In this document: piece by piece, positions 5,945-12,871 of the stretch
How positions within the stretch are numbered: position 1 is the first letter of the stretch
Layout of the letters: each line of letters begins with the position of its first letter
IMG/VR virus record: IMGVR_UViG_3300037137_000301
Coordinates: 1-37,416 of that record
Reading direction: 5' to 3' (one strand)
Source: a virus
DNA: 37,416 nt
Made by a program: the position numbers and the translations under genes
Notes under the pieces: generated by a model
The model's input: only the letters and a program-made list of their open reading frames with translations
The model's database searches: none
What the model was told of the DNA's origin: nothing

Positions 5945-5954
5945 TGAGGGTCGC

Positions 5955-6935
5955 ATGAAACCTTTGAAGCTATCAGCTTCCTCGATTTCTCGGTTCAAAG
6001 CCTGCCCCTATCGGTATTATCTCAATCATGTTCTCGGACTCAGGCCGATTGAGTCAACCGACGCTCAAAGAATCGGGACCAATTGGCACACTTGTCTAGA
6101 ACTCGTAACCGCTAGAGTCGATGATCCTTGTTTATGCTTCGCACGTTCTCTAGTTCAATTAGCCGACCCATCTTGTGCAGTTTGCCAAGGGACGGGATTC
6201 TATTCCGCCAAACAGGATGCTGTATCTCGTGCCTCTGCGTGGCTGCATCAGCAGTACGCTACAGTACCCCGTAACAAAACGCCAGAGGCTTGGGCGGTCG
6301 AGCGGGAGACTTTAGCCAACGCTATTGCGGGGTGGCTCTGGGTGTATCAGAGTGACACTCTCAAAACATTGGAGCGGGAACAACATTTTACATTGTCTGT
6401 ACGCTTTGACCCCGACGTTCAAATTGTTGGGAAGATAGATCAACTTGTTCAATCGGATAGTCGAAGGTTAGTTCTAGAAGCGAAATCAACTTCTCAATCC
6501 CTTGATAGCGATTCGGATTTTTGGGATGGTCTATCTCTCGACACACAAATCAATATGTATCTTTTAGCCGGTCGTCGGTTTAATCCTCCGGTTGATGGGG
6601 TACTATATGATGTATTTCGTAAACCTGCTATTAGGTTGAAGAAAACTGAGACTTCCGAAGAATATGGTATGCGACTTCTGCAAGACATTACCGAACGACC
6701 AACCTTCTACTTCGTTCGGCGGGAAATCGCCAGAACCGATAGCCAGTTGATTCGCTTCGAGCAACAACTTGAACGACTCGCTAAAGCAATTCAAAATATG
6801 ACGCGAGACTGCACGTGGTTTACAAACGAGAATTCGTGCAGGGGCAGAGGATATTGCGATTTCAAATCTATCTGTTATCACGGTATTAACGTGGAGGATG
6901 GAGAAATACCTGATGGATTCACAGGAACACAATAA
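5955..6935 (+). CDS. RecB/Cas4-type PD-(D/E)XK exonuclease with Cys cluster
   Basis: 326 residues. Motifs in order: ACPYRYY (C17), GTNWHTCLE (H45), GKIDQL (D162), LEAKS (E175, K177) and DTQINMY (Q198), the standard RecB-family nuclease order. C17 plus C286, C295, C301 and C307 near the end would form a Cas4/AddB-style 4Fe-4S cluster. A further set, C59-x-C61 and C74-x2-C77, sits in an insert between motifs and could bind zinc. Paired with the Sak4-like gene that overlaps its end, it fits a phage recombination module in which the nuclease resects DNA ends. Confidence 0.9.
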   Translation: MKPLKLSASSISRFKACPYRYYLNHVLGLRPIESTDAQRIGTNWHTCLELVTARVDDPCLCFARSLVQLADPSCAVCQGTGFYSAKQDAVSRASAWLHQQYATVPRNKTPEAWAVERETLANAIAGWLWVYQSDTLKTLEREQHFTLSVRFDPDVQIVGKIDQLVQSDSRRLVLEAKSTSQSLDSDSDFWDGLSLDTQINMYLLAGRRFNPPVDGVLYDVFRKPAIRLKKTETSEEYGMRLLQDITERPTFYFVRREIARTDSQLIRFEQQLERLAKAIQNMTRDCTWFTNENSCRGRGYCDFKSICYHGINVEDGEIPDGFTGTQ

Positions 6936-7842
6936 CCCAACGTCTACGAGGAATATTCAAATGCCTGGACCAACTCCGTTACCCCCGCCGCCTCCCCCAA
7001 TAACGGCTAAGACTCATGTACCCAAACGGTTTGATGCAGTCCCCTGGACCGGTGCGGGACAAGGCGAGAAAATCATCGTTTATGGTGAGTCCGGTGAGGG
7101 GAAAACCACATTGTGTTCAATGTTGCCGGGAGCGATCTTCATCGGTCTCGACGATGGCGGTCGAAAGATTCGCAACCCCAAGACTGGTGAACCGATTAAG
7201 CATATTAACGCGATTGAGACCTTCCAAGATGTGCGCGATGCGCTTCATCAACTAGACCTATGGCCTACTGGGTCGTCTTGTGTGATTGACACCGCAACGG
7301 TCTTAGAGAATCTTGCCGAGCCGTGGATGTTCGCCAACATTCTACATGAAAAGGGTGGGCATGTCGCCCGTCTGGAAGATTACGGTTTCGGCAAGGGCTA
7401 CACACATTTGTTCGATACAATGCGGCTAATACTTCAAGACCTCGATGCTCTTGTTCGATGCGGAGTTAATGCTTGTCTGATTTGCCAGTCAATGGCGATT
7501 CGTAAAGCGAATCCTGGCGGGACTGACTATTTGTATGAAGGTCCGAAGTTGTCCCATCCGTACAGCGAAAAGACTTCGGTTCGGCTACATTTCTGCGAGT
7601 GGGCTGACCACGTTGTCAAGATCGGCCATACACAGCAAACAATTAAAGACGAAAAACGAAATGTGCGAACAAATGAAGTTATAAGGCCGGGTAAGATTTC
7701 AGGTGACGTTACCAGGGCGATTTTTGTCCATCCCGAAGCGCATTATTTCGCCAAGTCAAGGACAATAAGTGAACCAGTAATCGCATTTTCTACACCGAAC
7801 GATATTTCGCTATGGACATATTTATTTGGAGAAACTAAATGA
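6913..7842 (+). CDS. Sak4-like RecA-fold ATPase (AAA_24)
   Basis: 309 residues from ATG 6913, chosen because GGAG lies about 10 bases upstream; ATG 6898 is an alternative. Walker A is GESGEGKT (58-65), and Walker B ends in SSCVID (124-126). A downstream strand CLICQSM is in the position of the RecA sensor. A proline-rich linker (residues 18-29) precedes the domain. The family (AAA_24, Sak4) promotes single-strand annealing or strand exchange in phage recombination together with an SSB. The neighbouring nuclease and SSB-like gene support that role. Confidence 0.88.
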   Translation: MDSQEHNNPTSTRNIQMPGPTPLPPPPPPITAKTHVPKRFDAVPWTGAGQGEKIIVYGESGEGKTTLCSMLPGAIFIGLDDGGRKIRNPKTGEPIKHINAIETFQDVRDALHQLDLWPTGSSCVIDTATVLENLAEPWMFANILHEKGGHVARLEDYGFGKGYTHLFDTMRLILQDLDALVRCGVNACLICQSMAIRKANPGGTDYLYEGPKLSHPYSEKTSVRLHFCEWADHVVKIGHTQQTIKDEKRNVRTNEVIRPGKISGDVTRAIFVHPEAHYFAKSRTISEPVIAFSTPNDISLWTYLFGETK

Positions 7843-8162
7843 AACCACTCGCCGATCACGTTCTGATCCGTAAAGAACCTTGGACGAACAAAAAGAAAGG
7901 AATGATACTGCTTCCCGATAACTCTGAAATTGGGAAACAATTTGCTCGTGGAGAAGTGTTGGCGGTAGGACCGGGAGTATTTACGCATAACGGGATTCAA
8001 CTGATACCCCCTATCACTATCGGGGATCATGTTGTTTACTATACCGCCTCGGCAATTCCCATAATGGCCAGTGACGAAGAAGTCTATCTTGTTCGTGAGC
8101 CGAATATCGTAGCAATACTAGACTCCGGGGAATTCGAAGCGAGACAGAGTAGCTCTACGTAA
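7839..8162 (+). CDS. GroES-like co-chaperonin (Cpn10)
   Basis: 107 residues, start overlapping the Sak4 stop (ATGA). It aligns by eye along the whole GroES fold: MKPLADHVLIRKE at the N-terminus, a mobile-loop region KKKGMILLPDNSE, ARGEVLAVGPG, IGDHVVYYTAS, and the end DEEVYLVREPNIVAILD. Like phage T4 gp31, it would replace host GroES on host GroEL so that a phage protein, often the capsid protein, fits the folding cage. No GroEL is encoded in the window. Unusually, it lies among recombination genes and not beside the capsid gene. Confidence 0.92.
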   Translation: MKPLADHVLIRKEPWTNKKKGMILLPDNSEIGKQFARGEVLAVGPGVFTHNGIQLIPPITIGDHVVYYTASAIPIMASDEEVYLVREPNIVAILDSGEFEARQSSST

Positions 8163-8180
8163 GGCGTGTCAGGAGATAAA

Positions 8181-8930
8181 ATGATGAATCTTGTAGATCG
8201 TGACGGAATTTTTAAAGGTCGCGTGTTGGACCACACTGTCGGTAAAACAAAAAATGGGTTTCCACAACTTAACATTCGCTTGAAGGCTACTGAGTTCTTT
8301 GACCCGACTCAGAGTGAGTGGGTTTCATGGGAGGAATATGGGCAAGAAATTATCGGCTATGCTGTTCTTGCCAATGACGCGGGCAAACTATTCAAACATG
8401 ACCAGATTGTTGAAGCGTTCGGCTGGAATGGTCTGAGCTATGCCGGTCTGGCGGTTCAAAACTTGTCTACTGTCGCCTGTCAGTTTCAGGTTGAATGGAA
8501 CGAATACAACGGAGTGAAAAGCCTCCAAGTTACAAATTTCGGCAAAGTTGACGGCTCTGTTCTTGGTGGGCTACGCGGAGCAACGCCAGCGGAATTAGAA
8601 GATTTAGACCGTAAGTTTCTGGGAAAAACAATAGTACCGGCGACGCCAAAGACCGCACCGAAACCGCCGAATCGTCCTACTGTGGAAACCACCACGATCA
8701 AGAAGCCTAAGATGGTTGCTGTTCCGGCTAAGCCAAGATGTACCAAGATCGACGCTTGGAAGTCAGTCAATGATCTTCGTTTGACCGATGAATGCGACGA
8801 TGCCGCGCTACGAGCCGCATGGACGAAGGCTATTGCGGAAATCGGTGAAGATGAAACCGCGTTTACTCCTGAACAATGGGAACAAGTTCGAAATAAAACA
8901 TTGGACCAGATCGCGCATCTGCCGTTCTAG
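8181..8930 (+). CDS. Probable single-stranded DNA-binding protein (DUF669-like)
   Basis: About 250 residues. AGGAG at 8171-8175 serves ATG 8181 or, with better spacing, ATG 8184. Residues 1-140 look like a beta-rich domain (VDRDGIFKGRVLDHTVGKTK, NGFPQLNIRLKATEFFD, ... LQVTNFGKV). A proline-lysine-rich linker follows, then a C-terminal helical domain with acidic stretches ending in HLPF. Genes in this position after Sak4 usually encode the phage SSB partner; this one resembles the DUF669 type. The assignment rests on position and general character, not on a catalytic motif. Confidence 0.6.
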   Translation: MMNLVDRDGIFKGRVLDHTVGKTKNGFPQLNIRLKATEFFDPTQSEWVSWEEYGQEIIGYAVLANDAGKLFKHDQIVEAFGWNGLSYAGLAVQNLSTVACQFQVEWNEYNGVKSLQVTNFGKVDGSVLGGLRGATPAELEDLDRKFLGKTIVPATPKTAPKPPNRPTVETTTIKKPKMVAVPAKPRCTKIDAWKSVNDLRLTDECDDAALRAAWTKAIAEIGEDETAFTPEQWEQVRNKTLDQIAHLPF

Positions 8931-8963
8931 CGACGAATATCGTATTCTATCAAGCATCGTCGG

Positions 8964-8994
8964 GTCGCCCCCGTGCGGGGGTGCGGATTGAAAC
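8964..8994 (+). CRISPR. Solitary type I-C-like CRISPR repeat; candidate RNA anti-CRISPR (Racr)
   Basis: 31 bases with every landmark of a type I-C repeat: GTCGC at the 5' end, a C5 stem (8968-8972), a GTGC loop (8973-8976), a G5 stem (8977-8981) extended by G-U and C-G pairs, and GGATTGAAAC (8985-8994) as the 3' handle. Against the consensus of that repeat class as I remember it, it lacks one C and differs in the 3-base segment before GGATTGAAAC. No second copy, no spacer array, no leader and no cas genes are present. In phages, lone repeats of this kind are known to give RNAs that imitate crRNA and trap Cas5/Cas6 and Cas7 subunits. Confidence 0.8.
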
Positions 8995-11263
8995 TATAGT
9001 GACAGAGTTCGCCGACCGACATGAAATATACCGAACAAATATAACCCCTGAGATGGTTGCAACCCTAGCCGAGCAACTAGGGGTAAGCCCAAAAGCGTTG
9101 TATGCACTTGACGCCGGATATAATGCAGAGACAAATGCCTGGATTTTTCCCGAACGAGACGCTAGTGGGAATATTATCGGTCTGCTGCAACGCTTTTGGG
9201 ATGGTAAAAAGACGTGCATTAGCGGCTCTAAACGCGGGTTAGCGTTTGTTCCGGTAGCGGTATCAGAGGGGTATGACCCGTCGCGTCAGAAATGGCTGCG
9301 GGTCAATGAGGACAATCTTTGCCCAATATGTCAAAAACCCGATTGGTGTTGCTTAGACGGAAGTTCGGAAACGCCGCGATTTGTACTATGTATGCGAACT
9401 GCCCAAGGTGCGGTACATACGTGCCTGTCGGGCGGTTATATACACGAGATAGTTTCCGGTTCCTTTCATCCCATGAAGAAATTCCGCTCGCCGCTCGCCA
9501 CTACGGACTTGCCTGTTCTAATTGTGGAGGGGCATACTGACGCGGCTGCCGCCTACGATCTTGGTTTTGTGGCTGTTGGTCGCCCATCCGCCGAGGGTGG
9601 AATGTCGATGCTGGCTGAACTAATGCAAGGCGTTAGTTCAGTCATTATCATAGGAGAAAACGATTCCGGGGCGGGCAAAAGGGGCATGGAACAAACCTTC
9701 GATCTGTTGAAACCCGTTGTCAAAACTATCGTTAAACTGCTGCCACCGGATGGGACTAAAGATTTTCGCCAATGGGTCCGACAGGGACTTACTCAGGAAC
9801 AGTTGCTACGGTTCGTACAACTTAAAGGCGATCAAACAAGTACCAGTATAATTCTTGCCAGTGTCGCCCCTCTGGAACTTGCCCGTATATGGCTTGACGC
9901 GACGTATCGGCAAGGTGAGATTTACACGCTCAAGTATTTGCATGGAGACTGGTTTAGTTTCACCGGACAGTATTACGAGGAAATTGATAAAATACTTCTA
10001 CGGAAATCTTTGTACAATTATTTTGGAGATAAAAAGTACAAAAAACTCAAGGCTGGCGGGTTTGACATAACAGACTACGAGCCAACCAAATTTAAGTTGG
10101 ATCAAATCCTTGACGCTGCATTGGCATTTTGTACCGCCGCAGCATCAGATGTACCATGTTGGCTAACGAATCAAAATCAACGTCCTGATCCAACGCGAAT
10201 CTTGGTTTTTCCCAATGGAATGCTAGATATAGAAAAATGTATGTGCGGCGATTTTTCGCTATCCCCGCTTACACCGGAATTTTTTACCTTGGCCGGATAC
10301 CCCTACGAATTCGATCTGTCAGCCACCTGCCCCGAATGGAAGAAATTCTTATCCGGGATATTTTCGGATGATGATTCAAAGAAAATTCTGTTGCAGGAGT
10401 GGTTTGGATATAATCTGATTCCTGACAACTCCTATGAGAAGTTTATGATGCTGCTCGGTCCTCCGAGAGCGGGTAAAGGAACAATTTTGGAGGTTCTTGC
10501 CCACATCCTCGGAGAAAAACAAATTGTTGCGACCACATTCCGCGATTATACTCGCCGATTTGGTCTGTATCCGTTTATTGGAAAACTATCTGCTTTGATC
10601 GGAGATGTTTCGGTTGGATTAAATTACGACGCGACAGAGGCATTAAATGTATTGAAGCGCATAACCGGCAATGATGTAGTAACAATTGAGCAGAAAGGCC
10701 AAGACATAACCCAAACGTGCATCCATCTAAATACGCGATTTACGATGGCCGCGAATACAATGCCGAGATTACCCGACTTTGTTCGGGCAATCGAGTCGAG
10801 AATCTTAACTATTCAATTTCTTTTGACGTTTGCGGGTCGGGAAGATTGCACGCTTAAGGATCGGTTAAAGACCGAAGCATCGGGTATTCTCTTGTGGGCT
10901 TTGGACGGGTTAAAACGGTTGAGGATAAACCGGTTATTCACACTTCCGGCCAAACATAATCAAATATTAGTGCGGATACGCAGCGAACTCACGCCATTTG
11001 CGGAGTTTGTAGACGACTGCTGCGATCTTGGATGCGGAGAATCCTTCTTCGTCCCGCAAGGACGATTGTACGAATGCTGGAAAGTGTGGGCGAGCAAAAA
11101 TGGCGAATTAGGTCATTCCGTTAGATGGTTGGTACGAGTCCTAATTTCGCTCTATCCCACATGCGGAGTTGCCCGCCACAATTTTGCCGACGGCAGCAGG
11201 CTCAAAGTGTTTACCGGCATTAAACTGCAACAACACGCCGCCTTAGAATTCGGCGGTGGATAG
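8981..11263 (+). CDS. Phage primase-helicase: zinc motif, TOPRIM domain, SF3 (D5-like) helicase
   Basis: 760 residues from GTG 8981; GTG 8999 is the main alternative. Either start lies in or just after the CRISPR-like repeat and neither has a clear ribosome binding site. Zinc-binding CPICQKPDWC (C114, C117, C123) with a further C137 precedes a TOPRIM domain: VEGHTD (E183, D187), GENDSG (D228) and TKDFRQW (D261). The C-terminal superfamily 3 helicase has Walker A GPPRAGKGT (493-501), then LSALIGDVS and the arginine-containing TRFTMAANTMPRLPDFVRAI, as in P4/D5-type primase-helicases. It would unwind the fork and lay primers for the family A polymerase. Confidence 0.92.
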   Translation: MRIETIVTEFADRHEIYRTNITPEMVATLAEQLGVSPKALYALDAGYNAETNAWIFPERDASGNIIGLLQRFWDGKKTCISGSKRGLAFVPVAVSEGYDPSRQKWLRVNEDNLCPICQKPDWCCLDGSSETPRFVLCMRTAQGAVHTCLSGGYIHEIVSGSFHPMKKFRSPLATTDLPVLIVEGHTDAAAAYDLGFVAVGRPSAEGGMSMLAELMQGVSSVIIIGENDSGAGKRGMEQTFDLLKPVVKTIVKLLPPDGTKDFRQWVRQGLTQEQLLRFVQLKGDQTSTSIILASVAPLELARIWLDATYRQGEIYTLKYLHGDWFSFTGQYYEEIDKILLRKSLYNYFGDKKYKKLKAGGFDITDYEPTKFKLDQILDAALAFCTAAASDVPCWLTNQNQRPDPTRILVFPNGMLDIEKCMCGDFSLSPLTPEFFTLAGYPYEFDLSATCPEWKKFLSGIFSDDDSKKILLQEWFGYNLIPDNSYEKFMMLLGPPRAGKGTILEVLAHILGEKQIVATTFRDYTRRFGLYPFIGKLSALIGDVSVGLNYDATEALNVLKRITGNDVVTIEQKGQDITQTCIHLNTRFTMAANTMPRLPDFVRAIESRILTIQFLLTFAGREDCTLKDRLKTEASGILLWALDGLKRLRINRLFTLPAKHNQILVRIRSELTPFAEFVDDCCDLGCGESFFVPQGRLYECWKVWASKNGELGHSVRWLVRVLISLYPTCGVARHNFADGSRLKVFTGIKLQQHAALEFGGG

Positions 11264-11401
11264 ATGTTGAAACAGAAGCGTGGATTCTATCGACCTGTTG
11301 CCGAGGAACCTAAAACTAAAAAGCCACGAATTAAACCCGTCTGTACATGCCATATTAGGTATCCGTGTAAAGACTGTCAGAGGATGGAAAAGCGTGAATA
11401 A
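11264..11401 (+). CDS. Small basic zinc-finger-like protein, 45 residues
   Basis: ATG 11264 follows directly after the primase TAG. The sequence is lysine- and arginine-rich, with VCTCHIRYPCKDCQRM near the end: C-x-C-H and C-x2-C could hold one zinc ion. Its stop overlaps the next gene. Probably a nucleic-acid-binding accessory protein; no family recognised. Confidence 0.6.
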   Translation: MLKQKRGFYRPVAEEPKTKKPRIKPVCTCHIRYPCKDCQRMEKRE

Positions 11402-11471
11402 ACTTATCGGGGCGTTGTGGTGTCTGGCATTTATTGTTGGTGCTGCTGCCTATTATTGGGTGATGAGATGA
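11394..11471 (+). CDS. Tiny membrane peptide, 25 residues
   Basis: GTG 11394 start, overlapping the upstream gene by 8 bases. The product is a single hydrophobic helix (LIGALWCLAFIVGAAAYYWV) with a short positive N-terminus. The stop overlaps the next ATG at 11468. Coupling on both sides is the main support. Confidence 0.45.
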   Translation: MNKLIGALWCLAFIVGAAAYYWVMR

Positions 11472-11704
11472 ACATACAAGAAATATTAGATCATTTTCAA
11501 GTCAAAGAACGAGTTGATCCAGTTTCCAAGACGAACATATTAACTTTTCGAATAAGTGTAAATGTGGCATCGCCACCTAAGCTGCATTCACCAGAGGATA
11601 CGGCGAAAATTCGAAAAGAACTAATTGACACTTTACGCTACGGCATTGATGAGATGGAGCACGTCATACATGTCGGACAGAGGATATTGGATTATGAACG
11701 GTAA
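11468..11704 (+). CDS. Hypothetical protein, 78 residues
   Basis: ATG 11468 was chosen for its ATGA overlap with the membrane peptide. An N-terminal helix, a beta-like stretch (NILTFRISVNVAS) and a C-terminal helical part (DTAKIRKELIDTLRYGIDEM) are visible. The final 11 bases overlap the next gene. No family recognised. Confidence 0.6.
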   Translation: MNIQEILDHFQVKERVDPVSKTNILTFRISVNVASPPKLHSPEDTAKIRKELIDTLRYGIDEMEHVIHVGQRILDYER

Positions 11705-12002
11705 AGGCGACGCATATCGTCCGTATAACCGAAAGAAATGGTACGAGGGCTGGAACCAGATATTTGGGAGTAAGCCCCTGTCGAACGGGAGAAGGGCAAT
11801 GAATAATCTTATCCTATCTGTCGCCGAAGAATCGGTATTAAACCCGCCGAAAGGTCTTGACAAATGGCGGTTTGTTCGGGTAGAATATAGGGATAGCGGA
11901 TTGGAGTATCACCTATGGATTCCCCCCTGGATGGATTCATGGGAACTAGAAAAATTCTTAACCGGAGAATATCATGCCGCTATATCGGCAAAAATCAATT
12001 AG
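11694..12002 (+). CDS. Conserved small phage protein, 102 residues, unknown function
   Basis: ATG 11694 has AGAGGA about 9 bases upstream. It opens MNGKGDAYRPYNRKKWYEGW, like a group of short phage proteins that start with G-K-G-D-x-x-R-P and contain K-K-x-x-E-x-x-x-x-I-F. The remaining two thirds (WRFVRVEYRDSG and onward) looks like a second, separate alpha/beta segment, so this may be a fusion. The stop falls inside the overlapping gene at 11974. Confidence 0.6.
   Translation: MNGKGDAYRPYNRKKWYEGWNQIFGSKPLSNGRRAMNNLILSVAEESVLNPPKGLDKWRFVRVEYRDSGLEYHLWIPPWMDSWELEKFLTGEYHAAISAKIN
11857..11886 (+). promoter_or_regulatory. Possible sigma-70 promoter inside a gene
   Basis: TTGACA (11857-11862), an 18-bp spacer and TAGAAT (11881-11886). 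It would serve the genes from 11974 on. It lies within coding sequence, so chance is a serious alternative. Confidence 0.25.
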
Positions 12003-12090
12003 CGAAATAACGATAGGCGGGATTACCCGAATTGAACCCGTCTATATCCTTATTTCTTCCATTCGCTTGTTGATGAAAGGACAAAAATAA
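11974..12090 (+). CDS. Hypothetical small protein, 38 residues
   Basis: ATG 11974 with GGAG 7-8 bases upstream, in a different frame from the preceding gene. The product MPLYRQKSISEITIGGITRI ... IRLLMKGQK has a regular alternation suggesting beta strands. It fills the gap up to the next gene (TAA 12088-12090, then ATG 12092). Supported by binding site and packing only. Confidence 0.5.
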   Translation: MPLYRQKSISEITIGGITRIEPVYILISSIRLLMKGQK

Positions 12091-12091
12091 A

Positions 12092-12871
12092 ATGACTCAA
12101 ATGCACGACAGCGGAAAACGACAAGAGTTTTCTACCGGGGCTGTACGGGATACCGCTGATGATAAATCCCGCCCCGATCTGATTTCGCCCTTCGCCCTAG
12201 AAAGACTCGGAGACTGGCTCAAACTTGGCGCTCAAAAGTATTCCGAAAGAAACTGGGAATCCGGTATTCCCATCAGCCGCTGTATTGCTTCCCTATATCG
12301 GCATCTTTTGGCGTACCAACAGAACAGACGAGAAGAAGATCACATTGCCGCGATTATGTGCAATGCTATGTTCGTCGCTCATTACGAGCATGAGATCGCT
12401 CTAGGTCTATTGCCCGTCGGAATAGACGATATGCCTCGATACAATCAGTTTGTCCGCGATGAGGAGAAACCAACCGTTTATGACTGTGGTTCAGACGCTC
12501 GCATAGTGAAATCAACTCTTTATATCTGCGGCCCAATGAGGGGCTATCCTCGGCTAAATTTCGCCGCCTTTGACAAAGCCGCCGAACTCGGCATCGCATC
12601 AGGATTTAACGTAATCAATCCTGCCGAGTTAGATCGGGCTGATGGAATCGACCCCAATAACCCAAATTTGGAATTAGCGACGAAATGCTGCGACAAAATC
12701 ATTCGACGCGATATAACCGCTATCATGTCCCTCAATCCCAGTAATGGGGACGGACTTGCGGTCCTTCGTGGCTGGTCAAGTTCTGTCGGGGCAACCGCCG
12801 AAGTAGCTCTTGCTCGTTGGCGTGGATTGCGGGTTGTGGATGCAGGCGACTTTACGACGGAGATTCGTTAA
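12092..12871 (+). CDS. Fusion: dATP/dGTP-diphosphohydrolase-like domain (DUF5664) plus DUF4406
   Basis: 259 residues with two recognisable parts. Residues 1-105 carry F-S-T-G-A-V-R-D, RPDLISPFALERLG, LGAQKYSERNWESG, SLYRHLLAY and EEDHIAAIMCNAMF, the signature of the phage DUF5664 group, related to MazG/MazZ-type all-alpha dNTP pyrophosphohydrolases. Residues 141-252 match DUF4406, a nucleoside-deoxyribosyltransferase-like Rossmann fold: STLYICGPMRGYPRLNF, NPAELD, RRDITAIM and a final GWSSSVGATAE. Together these suggest control of the nucleotide pool during phage replication. The start follows AAAGGACAAAAATAAA. The stop overlaps the next start (TAATG). Confidence 0.82.
   Translation: MTQMHDSGKRQEFSTGAVRDTADDKSRPDLISPFALERLGDWLKLGAQKYSERNWESGIPISRCIASLYRHLLAYQQNRREEDHIAAIMCNAMFVAHYEHEIALGLLPVGIDDMPRYNQFVRDEEKPTVYDCGSDARIVKSTLYICGPMRGYPRLNFAAFDKAAELGIASGFNVINPAELDRADGIDPNNPNLELATKCCDKIIRRDITAIMSLNPSNGDGLAVLRGWSSSVGATAEVALARWRGLRVVDAGDFTTEIR

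Noticed and set aside
8966-8983. C5/G5 hairpin as an intrinsic terminator after the SSB-like gene.
   Set aside because: No T run follows and the bases around it are explained better by a CRISPR-type repeat.
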